Shown: positions 1 through 6,432, numbered from the stretch's first letter. The stretch is 7,881 bases of DNA from an uncultured Peptococcaceae bacterium (GCA_947307285.1 CAMZIS010000046.1:1-7881), one strand, 5' to 3'. Program-made: numbers and translations. Notes: a model not told the origin generated them from the sequence alone.

Positions 1-2052
1 TTCATCTCCTGCTCCAACCAGGCCTACGTGGGCACCTACGACCTGCTGGAAGGTCTGAAGCAGGGAGGTACCTTCCTGCTCAACACCACCTGGGATCCGG
101 AAGAGCTGGCTGATAAGCTGCCCGCCGACATGAAGCGCACTCTGGCCCGGAAGAAAGCCAAGCTCTATGTGATAAACGCCGTGGACATCGCGGCGGGCTT
201 AGGCCTGGGCAACCGCACCAATATGGTCATGCAGTCCGCCTTCTTCAAGCTCTCCGGCGTCATCCCGGAGGAGACCGCGGTCAAGGCCCTGAATGACGCC
301 ATCGAGCACGCCTACGGCAAGAAGGGCGAAAAAGTCGTTTCCATGAACAAGGACGCGGTGCAGGCCGGTCTGACCAAGTTCCGTGAAGTGCCGGTGCCCT
401 CTGACTGGGCCGAGGCCAAAGACGAGGCCGCCGCAGCAAAGGACGAGCCCGCCTTCATCAAGGACATCCTGCGTCCCATGGGCGCCCATCAGGGCGACAA
501 GCTGCCCGTCTCCGCTTTCGCGGGCCGGGAGGACGGCTCCTTCCCCAGCGGCGGTTCCAAATTTGAAAAGCGCGGCGTCGCCGCCTTCGTGCCCCAGTGG
601 CAGCTGGAAAACTGCATCCAGTGCAACCAGTGCTCTCTGGTCTGCCCCCACGCCGCCATCCGGCCCGTGCTGGTCAGCGACGACGAGCTGAAAAAGGCGC
701 CCGCCTCTTTCGTCACCAAGAAGGCCAACGGCAAGGATCTGGCCGGCCTCAGCTTCCGTATGCAGGTCAGCCCACTGGACTGCCAGGGCTGCGCCTCCTG
801 CGTGGAGGTCTGCCCGGCCAAGACCAAGGCCCTGAAGATGGAGCATATCGCCACCCAGGCCGAGGAAGCCGCCAACTGGGACTTCGCCATGAGCCTGCCC
901 GATCGCGGCGAGGCCATCGAGCCCTCCAACGTCAAAAACAGCCAGTTCCGTCAGCCGCTGCTTGAATTCTCCGGCGCCTGCGCGGGCTGCGGCGAAACGC
1001 CTTACGCCAAGCTGCTGACCCAGCTGTTCGGCGACCGCATGATGGTGGCCAACGCCACCGGCTGCTCCTCCATCTGGGGCGCGGCCGCTCCCGCCATCCC
1101 GTACTGCACCAATGCCAAGGGCCGGGGCCCGGCCTGGTCCAACTCCCTGTTCGAGGACGCGGCCGAATTCGGCTACGGCCTCTTCCTGGGCGAGACCACT
1201 CAGCGCAATCAGCTGAAGAGCGATGTCGAAGCTGCTCTGGAAAAAGAACTGCCGGCGGATTTGAAGCAGGCTCTGGGCGACTGGCTGGCCGCCTTCAAGG
1301 ACGGCGAAGGCAGCAAGCGGGCCTATGAAGCCCTGCTGCCCCTGTTGGAGAAGTACGACTGCAAAGACCTGCTGGCCCGCAAAGACCACTTCATCAAGAA
1401 GAGCTTCTGGGCCTTCGGCGGCGACGGCTGGTCCTACGACATCGGTTACGGCGGCGTCGATCACGTGCTGGCCTCCGGCGAGGACGTGAACGTGCTGGTC
1501 TTCGATACCGAGGTCTATTCCAATACCGGCGGCCAGGCCTCCAAGTCCACTCCTGCCGCGGCCATCGCCAAGTTCGCGGCCTCCGGCAAGCGGGCGGCCA
1601 AGAAGGACCTGGGCATGATGGCCATGTCCTACCGTAACGTTTACGTGGCCCAGATCGCCATGGGCGCGGATATGAACCAGACCCTGAAGGCCATCCGCGA
1701 GGCGGAAGCCTACGACGGCCCCTCCCTGATCATCGCCTATGCCACCTGCATCAACCACGGCGTGAAGGCCGGTATGAAGTCGGCCATGGCCGAGATGAAA
1801 AAGGCTGTGGAATGCGGCTACTGGCAGCTGTACCGCTACGATCCCCAGCGGGCCGCCGCCGGCGAGAATCCCTTCCAGCTGGACAGCAAGGAGCCTGATT
1901 ACAGCAAGTTCCACGATTTCCTCCTGGGCGAGGTGCGTTACAATTCCCTCAAGCAGGCCGCTCCGGCCGACGAGGCGGAACAGCTCTTCGCCAAGACCGA
2001 GAACGACGCCAAGGCCCGCCTGCAAAGCTACAAGGACAAAGCCGCGAAATAA
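1..2052 (+). CDS. nifJ: pyruvate:ferredoxin (flavodoxin) oxidoreductase, C-terminal part (5' end outside window)
   Basis: This enzyme oxidises pyruvate and CoA to acetyl-CoA and CO2 in the cytoplasm and passes electrons to ferredoxin or flavodoxin. The frame is open from base 1, so the apparent start at 28 (GTG) is internal; the first residues (FISCSNQAYVGTYDLLEGLK) already match the family. About 683 residues are present; proteins of this type have about 1,170, so roughly 485 N-terminal residues are missing. Two 4Fe-4S ferredoxin motifs (CxxCxxCxxxCP) lie at 613-648 and 781-816. The proximal-cluster cysteines are CxxC at 979-990, the GC of the ATGCSS motif at 1063 and the cysteine of ATCINHG at 1747; their spacing agrees with what I recall for the Desulfovibrio africanus enzyme. 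The thiamine diphosphate region includes GDGWSYDIGYGG and a YSNTGGQ motif. The gene ends in front of a strong terminator. No disruption is seen. Confidence 0.97.
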   Translation, partial: FISCSNQAYVGTYDLLEGLKQGGTFLLNTTWDPEELADKLPADMKRTLARKKAKLYVINAVDIAAGLGLGNRTNMVMQSAFFKLSGVIPEETAVKALNDAIEHAYGKKGEKVVSMNKDAVQAGLTKFREVPVPSDWAEAKDEAAAAKDEPAFIKDILRPMGAHQGDKLPVSAFAGREDGSFPSGGSKFEKRGVAAFVPQWQLENCIQCNQCSLVCPHAAIRPVLVSDDELKKAPASFVTKKANGKDLAGLSFRMQVSPLDCQGCASCVEVCPAKTKALKMEHIATQAEEAANWDFAMSLPDRGEAIEPSNVKNSQFRQPLLEFSGACAGCGETPYAKLLTQLFGDRMMVANATGCSSIWGAAAPAIPYCTNAKGRGPAWSNSLFEDAAEFGYGLFLGETTQRNQLKSDVEAALEKELPADLKQALGDWLAAFKDGEGSKRAYEALLPLLEKYDCKDLLARKDHFIKKSFWAFGGDGWSYDIGYGGVDHVLASGEDVNVLVFDTEVYSNTGGQASKSTPAAAIAKFAASGKRAAKKDLGMMAMSYRNVYVAQIAMGADMNQTLKAIREAEAYDGPSLIIAYATCINHGVKAGMKSAMAEMKKAVECGYWQLYRYDPQRAAAGENPFQLDSKEPDYSKFHDFLLGEVRYNSLKQAAPADEAEQLFAKTENDAKARLQSYKDKAAK

Positions 2053-2065
2053 GCAACTGTTTATC

Positions 2066-2097
2066 AAGAGACGCTTCTTCGGAAGCGTCTCTTTTTT
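2066..2097 (+). terminator. Rho-independent terminator after nifJ
   Basis: A 12-bp perfect stem (2066-2077 pairing with 2082-2093) is capped by a TTCG loop closed by C-G, the very stable cUUCGg tetraloop. The T run at 2092-2097 gives the U tail. It lies 14 bases after the nifJ stop codon and separates nifJ from the hpf unit. Confidence 0.95.
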
Positions 2098-2118
2098 GTC
2101 CGCGTTTCCGGGGCGGAC
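2098..2118. repeat. short inverted repeat next to the nifJ terminator
   Basis: GTCCGC (2098-2103) and GCGGAC (2113-2118) are perfect inverted copies around a 9-base loop. An alternative pairing uses CGCG at 2101-2104 and 2118-2121 with TCCG/CGGA inside. No T tract follows. It could be a back-up structure behind the terminator, a protein site just upstream of the hpf promoter, or chance in GC-rich DNA. Confidence 0.35.
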
Positions 2119-2123
2119 GCGGG

Positions 2124-2152
2124 GGAGGAATAAGCGGCTTCCCGGCGAAATA
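2124..2152 (+). promoter_or_regulatory. candidate sigma-H-type promoter for hpf
   Basis: GGAGGAATA (2124-2132) fits the Bacillus subtilis sigma-H -35 pattern RnAGGAWWW fully. After 11 bases, GGCGAAATA (2144-2152) fits the -10 pattern RnnGAATWW with one mismatch (GAAA for GAAT). It lies 54 bases before the hpf start. In B. subtilis the hpf homologue (yvyD) is known to be under sigma-B and sigma-H, which makes the match biologically reasonable. The consensus is from memory. I found no convincing TTGACA/TATAAT pair here. Confidence 0.5.
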
Positions 2153-2206
2153 ATTAATCAATAGTTGTTGGCTATACATAAAATAAATTATAAGAGGTGA
2201 GGCAGT

Positions 2207-2725
2207 ATGTTGATTTCTTACAAATCCAGAAATGTTGAGATCTCCGATGCCGCCAAGGAGTATACGGAAAAAAGATTGGCCCGCTTCGACCGCCTGATCG
2301 GCGCGGAAGAAGCCACTGTCACCGTGCGCAGCATCCGGGATCGGCAGCGCCTGGAGGTCGCTATCCCTTACCACGGCATGCTCATCCGCGGCGAGGACGA
2401 AGGCTACGATATCTTCACCTGCATCGATAACGTTACCAACAAGCTGGAAAGCCAGATACATAAATACCGCAGCCGCCTTATCCAGCGCGGTCGCCGCGTG
2501 GCCGCCGAAGCGCCCGTGGCGGAAGAGCCGCACTGGGTGGAAGACGACCAGCCGGTAAAGATCAAGACCTTCACCACCAAGCCCATGACCGTGGAAGAAG
2601 GCATCATGCAGATGAACCTGCTGGGCCACAATTTCTTCGTTTTCGTCAATTCCGACGGCAACACGGTCAACGTGCTATACCGCCGCAACGACGGCGAATA
2701 CGGTCTGCTGATGCCGGAGGCATGA
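2207..2725 (+). CDS. hpf: ribosome hibernation promoting factor, long form
   Basis: HPF binds the small ribosomal subunit in stationary phase or starvation; the long form makes ribosomes pair into inactive 100S dimers. The 172-residue length is typical of long HPF. Residues 2-105 form the S30AE/RaiA-type domain, beginning with the typical LISYKSRNVEISDAAKEY and carrying a basic KYRSRLIQRGRR patch at its end. A charged linker (about 106-118) leads to the C-terminal dimerisation domain, with the conserved KPMTVEEGIMQMNLLGHNFF and a closing LYRRNDGEYGLL. The ATG is supported by GAGGTGA at 2194-2200, six bases upstream. The gene stands alone between terminators, with a sigma-H-like promoter upstream, which suits stationary-phase expression. 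Codon use becomes GC-rich like the neighbours after the first few codons. Confidence 0.97.
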   Translation: MLISYKSRNVEISDAAKEYTEKRLARFDRLIGAEEATVTVRSIRDRQRLEVAIPYHGMLIRGEDEGYDIFTCIDNVTNKLESQIHKYRSRLIQRGRRVAAEAPVAEEPHWVEDDQPVKIKTFTTKPMTVEEGIMQMNLLGHNFFVFVNSDGNTVNVLYRRNDGEYGLLMPEA

Positions 2726-2744
2726 GTTTACTTAACATGAATAC

Positions 2745-2771
2745 AGGGGCGGCGGCAGCCGCCCCTTCTTT
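2745..2771 (+). terminator. Rho-independent terminator after hpf
   Basis: GGGGCGGC (2746-2753) pairs perfectly with GCCGCCCC (2758-2765) around a GGCA loop; an A-T pair at 2745/2766 makes nine pairs. TTCTTT follows at 2766-2771. It starts 20 bases after the hpf stop codon. Confidence 0.9.
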
Positions 2772-2782
2772 GTAAACGTCCG

Positions 2783-2835
2783 CACCTGCGCACAGCACAG
2801 TAAAATAAGACCATGTACACTTGCTTCCGCAGGTG
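2783..2835. repeat. separated 8-bp inverted repeat upstream of the stalk-LCP-tagA operon
   Basis: CACCTGCG (2783-2790) recurs as its exact reverse complement CGCAGGTG (2828-2835) after 37 bases. The right arm ends four bases before the candidate -35 element at 2840. The position would suit a two-site operator for a repressor or activator, but the arms are short and no known box was recognised. The rest of the gap between hpf and the next gene holds only the terminator, this repeat and the promoter candidate. Confidence 0.4.
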
Positions 2836-2839
2836 AATT

Positions 2840-2868
2840 GAAGGATCATCCGGGTGGGCAGAGAATAT
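2840..2868 (+). promoter_or_regulatory. candidate sigma-H-type promoter for the stalk-LCP-tagA operon
   Basis: GAAGGATCA (2840-2848) fits the sigma-H -35 pattern RnAGGAWWW except for one C. After 11 bases, AGAGAATAT (2860-2868) fits RnnGAATWW fully. It is 39 bases before the start codon at 2908, leaving room for a short leader containing the ribosome-binding site. It has the same 11-base spacing as the candidate before hpf. A weak sigma-A reading (TTGAAG at 2838) lacks a good -10 at 16-18 bases. Confidence 0.5.
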
Positions 2869-2907
2869 TAATACGATTATGGTCGAACTGTAAAACGGAG
2901 ATCAGTC

Positions 2908-3510
2908 ATGCGGAAGTACATCGTCACGGTCATCATCGCTTTTCTGATCGGACTCAGCCTTACCTTCGGGCTCACGGCGACGGCGGCTACCACCGGCGGC
3001 AGCTCAGCCGATCCGCTGGTGGCCAAAAGCTGGGTCGACTCTTTCGTGGAGCAGCAGTTCGCGGGCATCAAAACGCAGCTGGCCGACATCAAAGAGCAGA
3101 TCAGCAACCTGCGCACTGAGATCGTGATCTATATCAACAAAAAAGACTATACGGTCAACGGCGTGAGCCGCACCATGGATACGGCGGCGGTTATCAATTC
3201 CGACTGGCGCACCATGGTGCCCCTGCGCTTCGTGGCCGAGGCCTTGGGCTGCACGGTGGACTACAGCACCAACGCCGCCGGCTCCACCGAGAAAGTCTAT
3301 ATCAACGGCGCTTCCCGTATCGTGCTGACCATCGGCAGCACATCCTATACGGTGAACGGTGAAAGTCGGACCATGGATACAGCAGCAGTGGTCAATTCCG
3401 ACTGGCGCACCATGGTGCCGGTACGTTTCGTGGCCGAGGCCCTGGGCTGCACGGTGGATTATACCACCAACGCCGCCGGCTCTACCACCGCCGTTTACAT
3501 CAGAAAATAA
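2908..3510 (+). CDS. exported protein with two copper-amine-oxidase N-terminal-type (stalk) domains
   Basis: The 200-residue protein begins with a signal peptide: basic RK at 2-3, a hydrophobic core at 5-22, and a likely AxA cleavage site near residue 26. Residues 45-72 are heptad-like and may form a short coiled coil. Two copies of a domain follow (74-132 and 140-198), each with YTVNG, RTMDTAAV, a DWRTMVPxRFVAEALG core and a final VYI. The core is the hallmark of the copper amine oxidase N-terminal-like family (PF07833), common on surface proteins of clostridia and relatives. The copper and oxidase residues of the real enzyme are not expected in this domain, and no catalytic domain is present, so an enzyme role should not be assumed. 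Each copy has one cysteine (115, 181), which could pair outside the cell. GGAG at 2897-2900 supports the start. It is first in an operon with LCP and tagA genes, suggesting a wall-linked role, which is inference. Confidence 0.85.
   Translation: MRKYIVTVIIAFLIGLSLTFGLTATAATTGGSSADPLVAKSWVDSFVEQQFAGIKTQLADIKEQISNLRTEIVIYINKKDYTVNGVSRTMDTAAVINSDWRTMVPLRFVAEALGCTVDYSTNAAGSTEKVYINGASRIVLTIGSTSYTVNGESRTMDTAAVVNSDWRTMVPVRFVAEALGCTVDYTTNAAGSTTAVYIRK
3127..3501 (+). repeat. two-copy coding repeat, 198-bp period
   Basis: The two domain copies (3127-3303 and 3325-3501) are similar in DNA as well as protein. They share an exact 28-base stretch at 3194-3221 and 3392-3419, while many synonymous sites elsewhere differ. 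This fits internal duplication followed by drift, with the central stretch kept by selection or local gene conversion. Confidence 0.85.
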
Positions 3511-3532
3511 TTCTTGCCGAAAGGAACAACCA

Positions 3533-4828
3533 ATGTCTAAAGAACTTGGGTCTTCCACTACCGCTAAAAAATCCTGGTTTGGCAATCTTTCGACCAAGCG
3601 CAAGCTGGTCTATCTCTTCCTTCTGCTCTTCGTAGTGGCCTGGTGCTTCTTCCTGGGCTTCCATGCCGCCGGCATGTGGGAGCAGCACAAGGCTGACGCG
3701 GCCGCGGAATACAAGATCTCCGGCGCCGACCTGAACGACGAGAACGATGCCTATATCCCCACCGATCTCAGCGGCTTCCGCACCGTATTGCTGGTGGGTT
3801 ACGACATCCGCGAAGGATACGAGGTGGGCCGCAGCGACACCATCATGGTCGCATTCCTGAATTTGGATGATAAATCGGTCAAGCTGCTGTCCATCCCCCG
3901 GGACAGCTACGTTTATATTCCGGGCGGTTTCGGCAACACCAAGATCAATCACGCGTTCTCCCTGGGCGGCATCACCCTGGTCAAGGAAACGGTAGAATAT
4001 CTGCTGGGCATCACCATCGACGACTATGTCTGCATCGACTTCCAGGGCTTCCAGGACGTGGTGGACGCTTTGGGCGGCATCGAAGTATATGTGGAAAGCG
4101 ATATGATAAACTGGGACGAGGGCATCGAGCTGTATACGGGCACGCATGTGCTCAACGGCAAGCAAGCCCTGGGCTTCGTCCGTTACCGGGGGCCGGACTG
4201 CTCCGACTATGACCGCATCAAGCATCAGCAGTATATGCTCTATCACCTGTTCCGCAAGCTGCTGTCTGTCTCCACTGTGACCAAAGTGGGCAGCCTGGTG
4301 GATATCTTCATGAACAACGTGGACACCACCATCAGCAGGAGCGATATGCTGAAGCTGGCCCGTTTCGCTTTTTCCGTCGACCCCGATACCATGAAGGTCT
4401 ATACCGTGCCCGGCTATTCCATGTATCTGGAATACGGCGGCTACTGGCTGTCCCATGAGATCATCGACCGCAGCGAGCTGACCTCCATCCTCAACAAGAT
4501 CGCCGGCGACGATATCGAATTCTCGCCCAACGTCATCGATCCCGGCGATACGGGCAGTTATACTATACCCGAAGGCGGCGAGGAATACATCGACGACCGC
4601 TTCTTCTCCGGCGGAGACAGCGGCTACTATGAAGGCGGAGATGAAGGCGCAGGCGAGTATGAAGGCAGCGGCGAAGAGTCCGGCGGCGAAGAGTCCGGCG
4701 GTGAGGAATCCGGCGGCGAAGAATCCGGCGGCGAGGAATCCGGCGGCGAGGAATCCGGCGGCGAAGACTACGGACCGCCGGTGGATAACGGCGACACGGT
4801 AGACGACAGCGCCGGCGGCGAGGGCTGA
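3533..4828 (+). CDS. LytR-CpsA-Psr (LCP) family wall glycopolymer ligase with acidic repeat tail
   Basis: LCP proteins move undecaprenyl-linked teichoic acid, capsule or similar polymers onto peptidoglycan at the outer face of the membrane. The 431-residue protein has a short basic cytoplasmic start, one membrane helix (about 25-43) and an outer catalytic domain (about 80-330). Family motifs are VGYDIREGYEVGRSDT (88-103, with D91, R100, D102), LLSIPRDSYV (118-127, R123, D124), KINHAFSLGG (137-146), DALGGIEVYV (178-187) and VRYRGPD (216-222). The usual DxxRxxRQQ motif reads DYDRIKHQQ (225-233), with histidine at the third basic place. From about 340 the tail is acidic and low in complexity, with six EESGG units at 381-410. 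The start follows GAAAGGA at 3519-3525; an in-frame extension upstream would overlap the preceding gene and has no site. It is 22 bases after the stalk gene and 3 before tagA. The polymer attached is unknown. Confidence 0.95.
   Translation: MSKELGSSTTAKKSWFGNLSTKRKLVYLFLLLFVVAWCFFLGFHAAGMWEQHKADAAAEYKISGADLNDENDAYIPTDLSGFRTVLLVGYDIREGYEVGRSDTIMVAFLNLDDKSVKLLSIPRDSYVYIPGGFGNTKINHAFSLGGITLVKETVEYLLGITIDDYVCIDFQGFQDVVDALGGIEVYVESDMINWDEGIELYTGTHVLNGKQALGFVRYRGPDCSDYDRIKHQQYMLYHLFRKLLSVSTVTKVGSLVDIFMNNVDTTISRSDMLKLARFAFSVDPDTMKVYTVPGYSMYLEYGGYWLSHEIIDRSELTSILNKIAGDDIEFSPNVIDPGDTGSYTIPEGGEEYIDDRFFSGGDSGYYEGGDEGAGEYEGSGEESGGEESGGEESGGEESGGEESGGEESGGEDYGPPVDNGDTVDDSAGGEG
4673..4762 (+). repeat. 15-bp tandem repeat, six copies, in the LCP tail
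   Basis: Six consecutive 15-base units encode EESGG six times. The units differ only by synonymous GAA/GAG and GGC/GGT changes. The unit is a multiple of three, so gain or loss of copies would keep the frame and only change tail length and charge. Confidence 0.95.
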
Positions 4829-4831
4829 TAC

Positions 4832-5557
4832 ATGATCAGGATACTCGGCGTCCGGGTGGACGAGTACGATATGCAGCAAAGCCTCGATCTCATCGGGGCT
4901 TTTGTCGCGCAAAGCGGCGACGAGCTGAAGCAGGTCGTCACCATAAATCCGGAAGGCGTCTGGCTGGCCCAGGGCGACGGTGAGCTCAAACGCATCATCG
5001 ACGATGCAGCCCTGGTCACTCCGGACGGCAACGGCGTCCTCTGGGCGGCGCGGCAGCTGGGCACGCCCATAAAAGAGCGGGTGGCCGGCATCGAATTGCT
5101 TGAGAATATCTGCCGCCGCGGCGCGGAGGAGGGCTGGCGCATCTACCTGCTGGGAGCCAAACCGGGCGTGGCCGATGTTGCCGCGCAAAAGCTGCAGGAA
5201 AAATATCCCGGCCTGCAGATAGTCGGCTGCGACAACGGCTATTTCCGCGACCGGGAGGAGCAGGCTGTCTCCTGCGTGCGGGAAGCAAAGGCCGACGTGC
5301 TGTTCGCCGCCCTGGGCATGCCTTACCAGGAGCATTGGCTGTACGATCACCGGCGTGAGCTTGGCTGCAAGGTGGCCGTGGGCGTGGGCGGCAGCTTCGA
5401 CGTGCTGGCCGGTCTGGTGCGCCGGGCGCCGGGCCTTTGGCAGCGGCTGAAGCTGGAATGGCTGTGGCGTCTGCTGTCCGACCCCAAACGCTGGCGGCGT
5501 TACCTGGTCATACCCCGCTATATGCGGGCGGTGAAAAAACAGGCGCGGCAAAATTGA
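4832..5557 (+). CDS. tagA: TagA/WecG/CpsF-family glycosyltransferase (linkage-unit ManNAc transferase type)
   Basis: TagA adds N-acetylmannosamine to undecaprenyl-diphosphate-GlcNAc, the first committed step of wall teichoic acid linkage-unit synthesis, at the inner face of the membrane. The 241-residue length is normal. T37 and N39 in VVTINPEGVW and D65 in LVTPDGNGV sit at the same numbers as the key residues I recall for Thermoanaerobacter italicus TagA. Further family marks are YLLGAKPGV (105-113), FAALGMPYQEHW (158-169) and GVGGSFDVLAG (184-194). The C-terminal arginine- and tryptophan-rich appendage (about 196-241) matches the part thought to bind the membrane and complete the active site. 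The ATG is 3 bases after the LCP stop, with a GGCGGCGAGGG site inside the end of that gene, so the two are probably co-transcribed and perhaps translationally coupled. WecG- or capsule-type acceptors are possible alternatives, since substrate cannot be read from sequence. Confidence 0.93.
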   Translation: MIRILGVRVDEYDMQQSLDLIGAFVAQSGDELKQVVTINPEGVWLAQGDGELKRIIDDAALVTPDGNGVLWAARQLGTPIKERVAGIELLENICRRGAEEGWRIYLLGAKPGVADVAAQKLQEKYPGLQIVGCDNGYFRDREEQAVSCVREAKADVLFAALGMPYQEHWLYDHRRELGCKVAVGVGGSFDVLAGLVRRAPGLWQRLKLEWLWRLLSDPKRWRRYLVIPRYMRAVKKQARQN

Positions 5558-5588
5558 ACCCGTCTGACGCGACCCATAAAAAGAACGC

Positions 5589-5617
5589 AAGGAGCCTGCC
5601 CGACGCAGGCTCTTTTT
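5589..5617 (+). terminator. Rho-independent terminator after tagA
   Basis: GAGCCTGC (5592-5599) pairs with GCAGGCTC (5605-5612) around a CCGAC loop, and five T follow at 5613-5617. It lies 34 bases after the tagA stop and closes the stalk-LCP-tagA operon. Confidence 0.93.
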
Positions 5618-5646
5618 CTGTAAGAAGCAGTTCATTATTAATAAAA

Positions 5647-5677
5647 TCTTAAACGGTTTGCCTGTTTCTTCTTAAAT
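5647..5677 (+). promoter_or_regulatory. AT-rich leader with TCTTAAA direct repeats before the response regulator
   Basis: TCTTAAA occurs at 5647-5653 and 5670-5676, a 23-base period of about two helical turns, in the AT-rich gap between the tagA terminator and the regulator gene. OmpR/VanR-type regulators bind direct repeats and often control their own operon, so this may be an autoregulatory site. A weak sigma-A promoter may overlap it (TTAAAC at 5649-5654, 17 bases, TTAAAT at 5672-5677). Both readings are tentative. Confidence 0.35.
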
Positions 5678-5700
5678 AGAACAAGGCTTATGATGTGAAC

Positions 5701-5709
5701 AGGGAGGAG
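5701..5709 (+). promoter_or_regulatory. ribosome-binding site that decides the regulator start
   Basis: AGGGAGGAG lies just before the ATG at 5713. The alternative in-frame GTG at 5695 is upstream of this site and has no site of its own, so it would place the Shine-Dalgarno sequence inside the gene. The ATG start also gives the normal short N-terminus before the first strand of the receiver domain. Confidence 0.85.
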
Positions 5710-5712
5710 CCC

Positions 5713-6432
5713 ATGTACAACATTCTGATCTGTGACGACGAGCAGGATATAGTCAACGCCCTGAAGATCTATCTGGCGGACCCGGAATACCGGCTGCTGG
5801 AGGCGGCCAACGGCCGTGAGGCTCTGGAGGTGGCGCAGCGGGAGGACCTGCATCTGGTCCTGCTGGATATCATGATGCCGGAGCTGGACGGCATCTCCGC
5901 CCTGGCCGCCTTGCGGCAGATCAGCAACGTGCCGGTGATCCTGCTCACCGCCAAAAGCGAGGACGCCGACAAGATACTGGGCCTGAACGTGGGAGCCGAC
6001 GACTATATCACCAAGCCCTTCAATCCCCTGGAGGTCACGGCTCGGGTCCGTTCCCAGCTGCGGCGCTATATGCAGCTGGGCGGCGGCAGGGTCCGGCCGG
6101 AATGTCTGACCAGCGGCGGCATAGAGCTGGACGACCGGGCCAAGGAAGTCACGGTGGACGGGGAGGCCGTCAGTCTGACGCCCACGGAATACGAGATACT
6201 GAAGCTGCTGATGACCCATGCCGGCCGGGTCTTTTCTCCCAAGGAGATCTACGCGCAGGTGTGGAAGGACACTCCCTTCGGCAGCGACAATACGGTGGCG
6301 GTGCATATCCGCCATCTGAGGGAAAAACTGGAGATCGACCCGGCGGAGCCCCGCTATCTTAAGGTGGTCTGGGGTCAGGGCTACAAGATGGAAAAAGCTG
6401 ATCGCACCGGCAAGCCGGACCGCCGGAGGTGA
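5713..6432 (+). CDS. OmpR/VanR-type response regulator
   Basis: This is the cytoplasmic output half of a two-component system. The 239-residue protein has a receiver domain (about 1-120) with the acidic pair D8-D9, phospho-acceptor D52 in LLDIMMPELDG, switch residue T79 and K101 in DYITKPFNP. A winged-helix DNA-binding domain (about 137-230) has LTPTEYEILKLLM, the recognition-helix region DNTVAVHIRHLREKLE and the terminal VWGQGYKME. All key residues are present, so it should be active. The layout resembles VanR-like regulators, which fits the VanY-family gene 4 bases downstream and the kinase after that. It probably controls this operon, perhaps through the TCTTAAA repeats upstream. The precise subfamily and stimulus cannot be fixed from sequence, and no symbol is given. 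Confidence 0.95.
   Translation: MYNILICDDEQDIVNALKIYLADPEYRLLEAANGREALEVAQREDLHLVLLDIMMPELDGISALAALRQISNVPVILLTAKSEDADKILGLNVGADDYITKPFNPLEVTARVRSQLRRYMQLGGGRVRPECLTSGGIELDDRAKEVTVDGEAVSLTPTEYEILKLLMTHAGRVFSPKEIYAQVWKDTPFGSDNTVAVHIRHLREKLEIDPAEPRYLKVVWGQGYKMEKADRTGKPDRRR

Noticed and set aside
199..2067. Long minus-strand open frame opposite nifJ (about 620 codons)
   Set aside because: It is explained by the strong G/C third-position bias of nifJ, which removes stop codons from the antisense frame. The translation has no recognisable domain and the + strand protein is certain.
2813..2836. Seven-codon upstream open frame in the gap before the stalk gene
   Set aside because: There is no ribosome-binding site, and it lies upstream of the likely transcription start.
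3209..3418. Perfect 12-base palindrome GCACCATGGTGC in both stalk repeats (3209-3220 and 3407-3418)
   Set aside because: It encodes the conserved RTMVP core of the domain and recurs because the domain is duplicated, so coding constraint explains it.
3359..3532. Upstream in-frame extension of the LCP gene into the stalk gene
   Set aside because: The extension lies in another frame of a well-supported gene, reads as low-complexity sequence and has no ribosome-binding site. ATG 3533 has one.
3500..5635. Minus-strand open frame of about 710 codons across the LCP and tagA genes
   Set aside because: It spans two clear + strand genes, runs through the tagA terminator, and its product is low in complexity where it is antisense to the EESGG repeat. 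It is a composition artefact.
5695..5712. GTG at 5695 as start of the response regulator
   Set aside because: It would place the AGGGAGGAG site inside the gene and add six residues not expected before the first receiver strand. ATG 5713 fits better.
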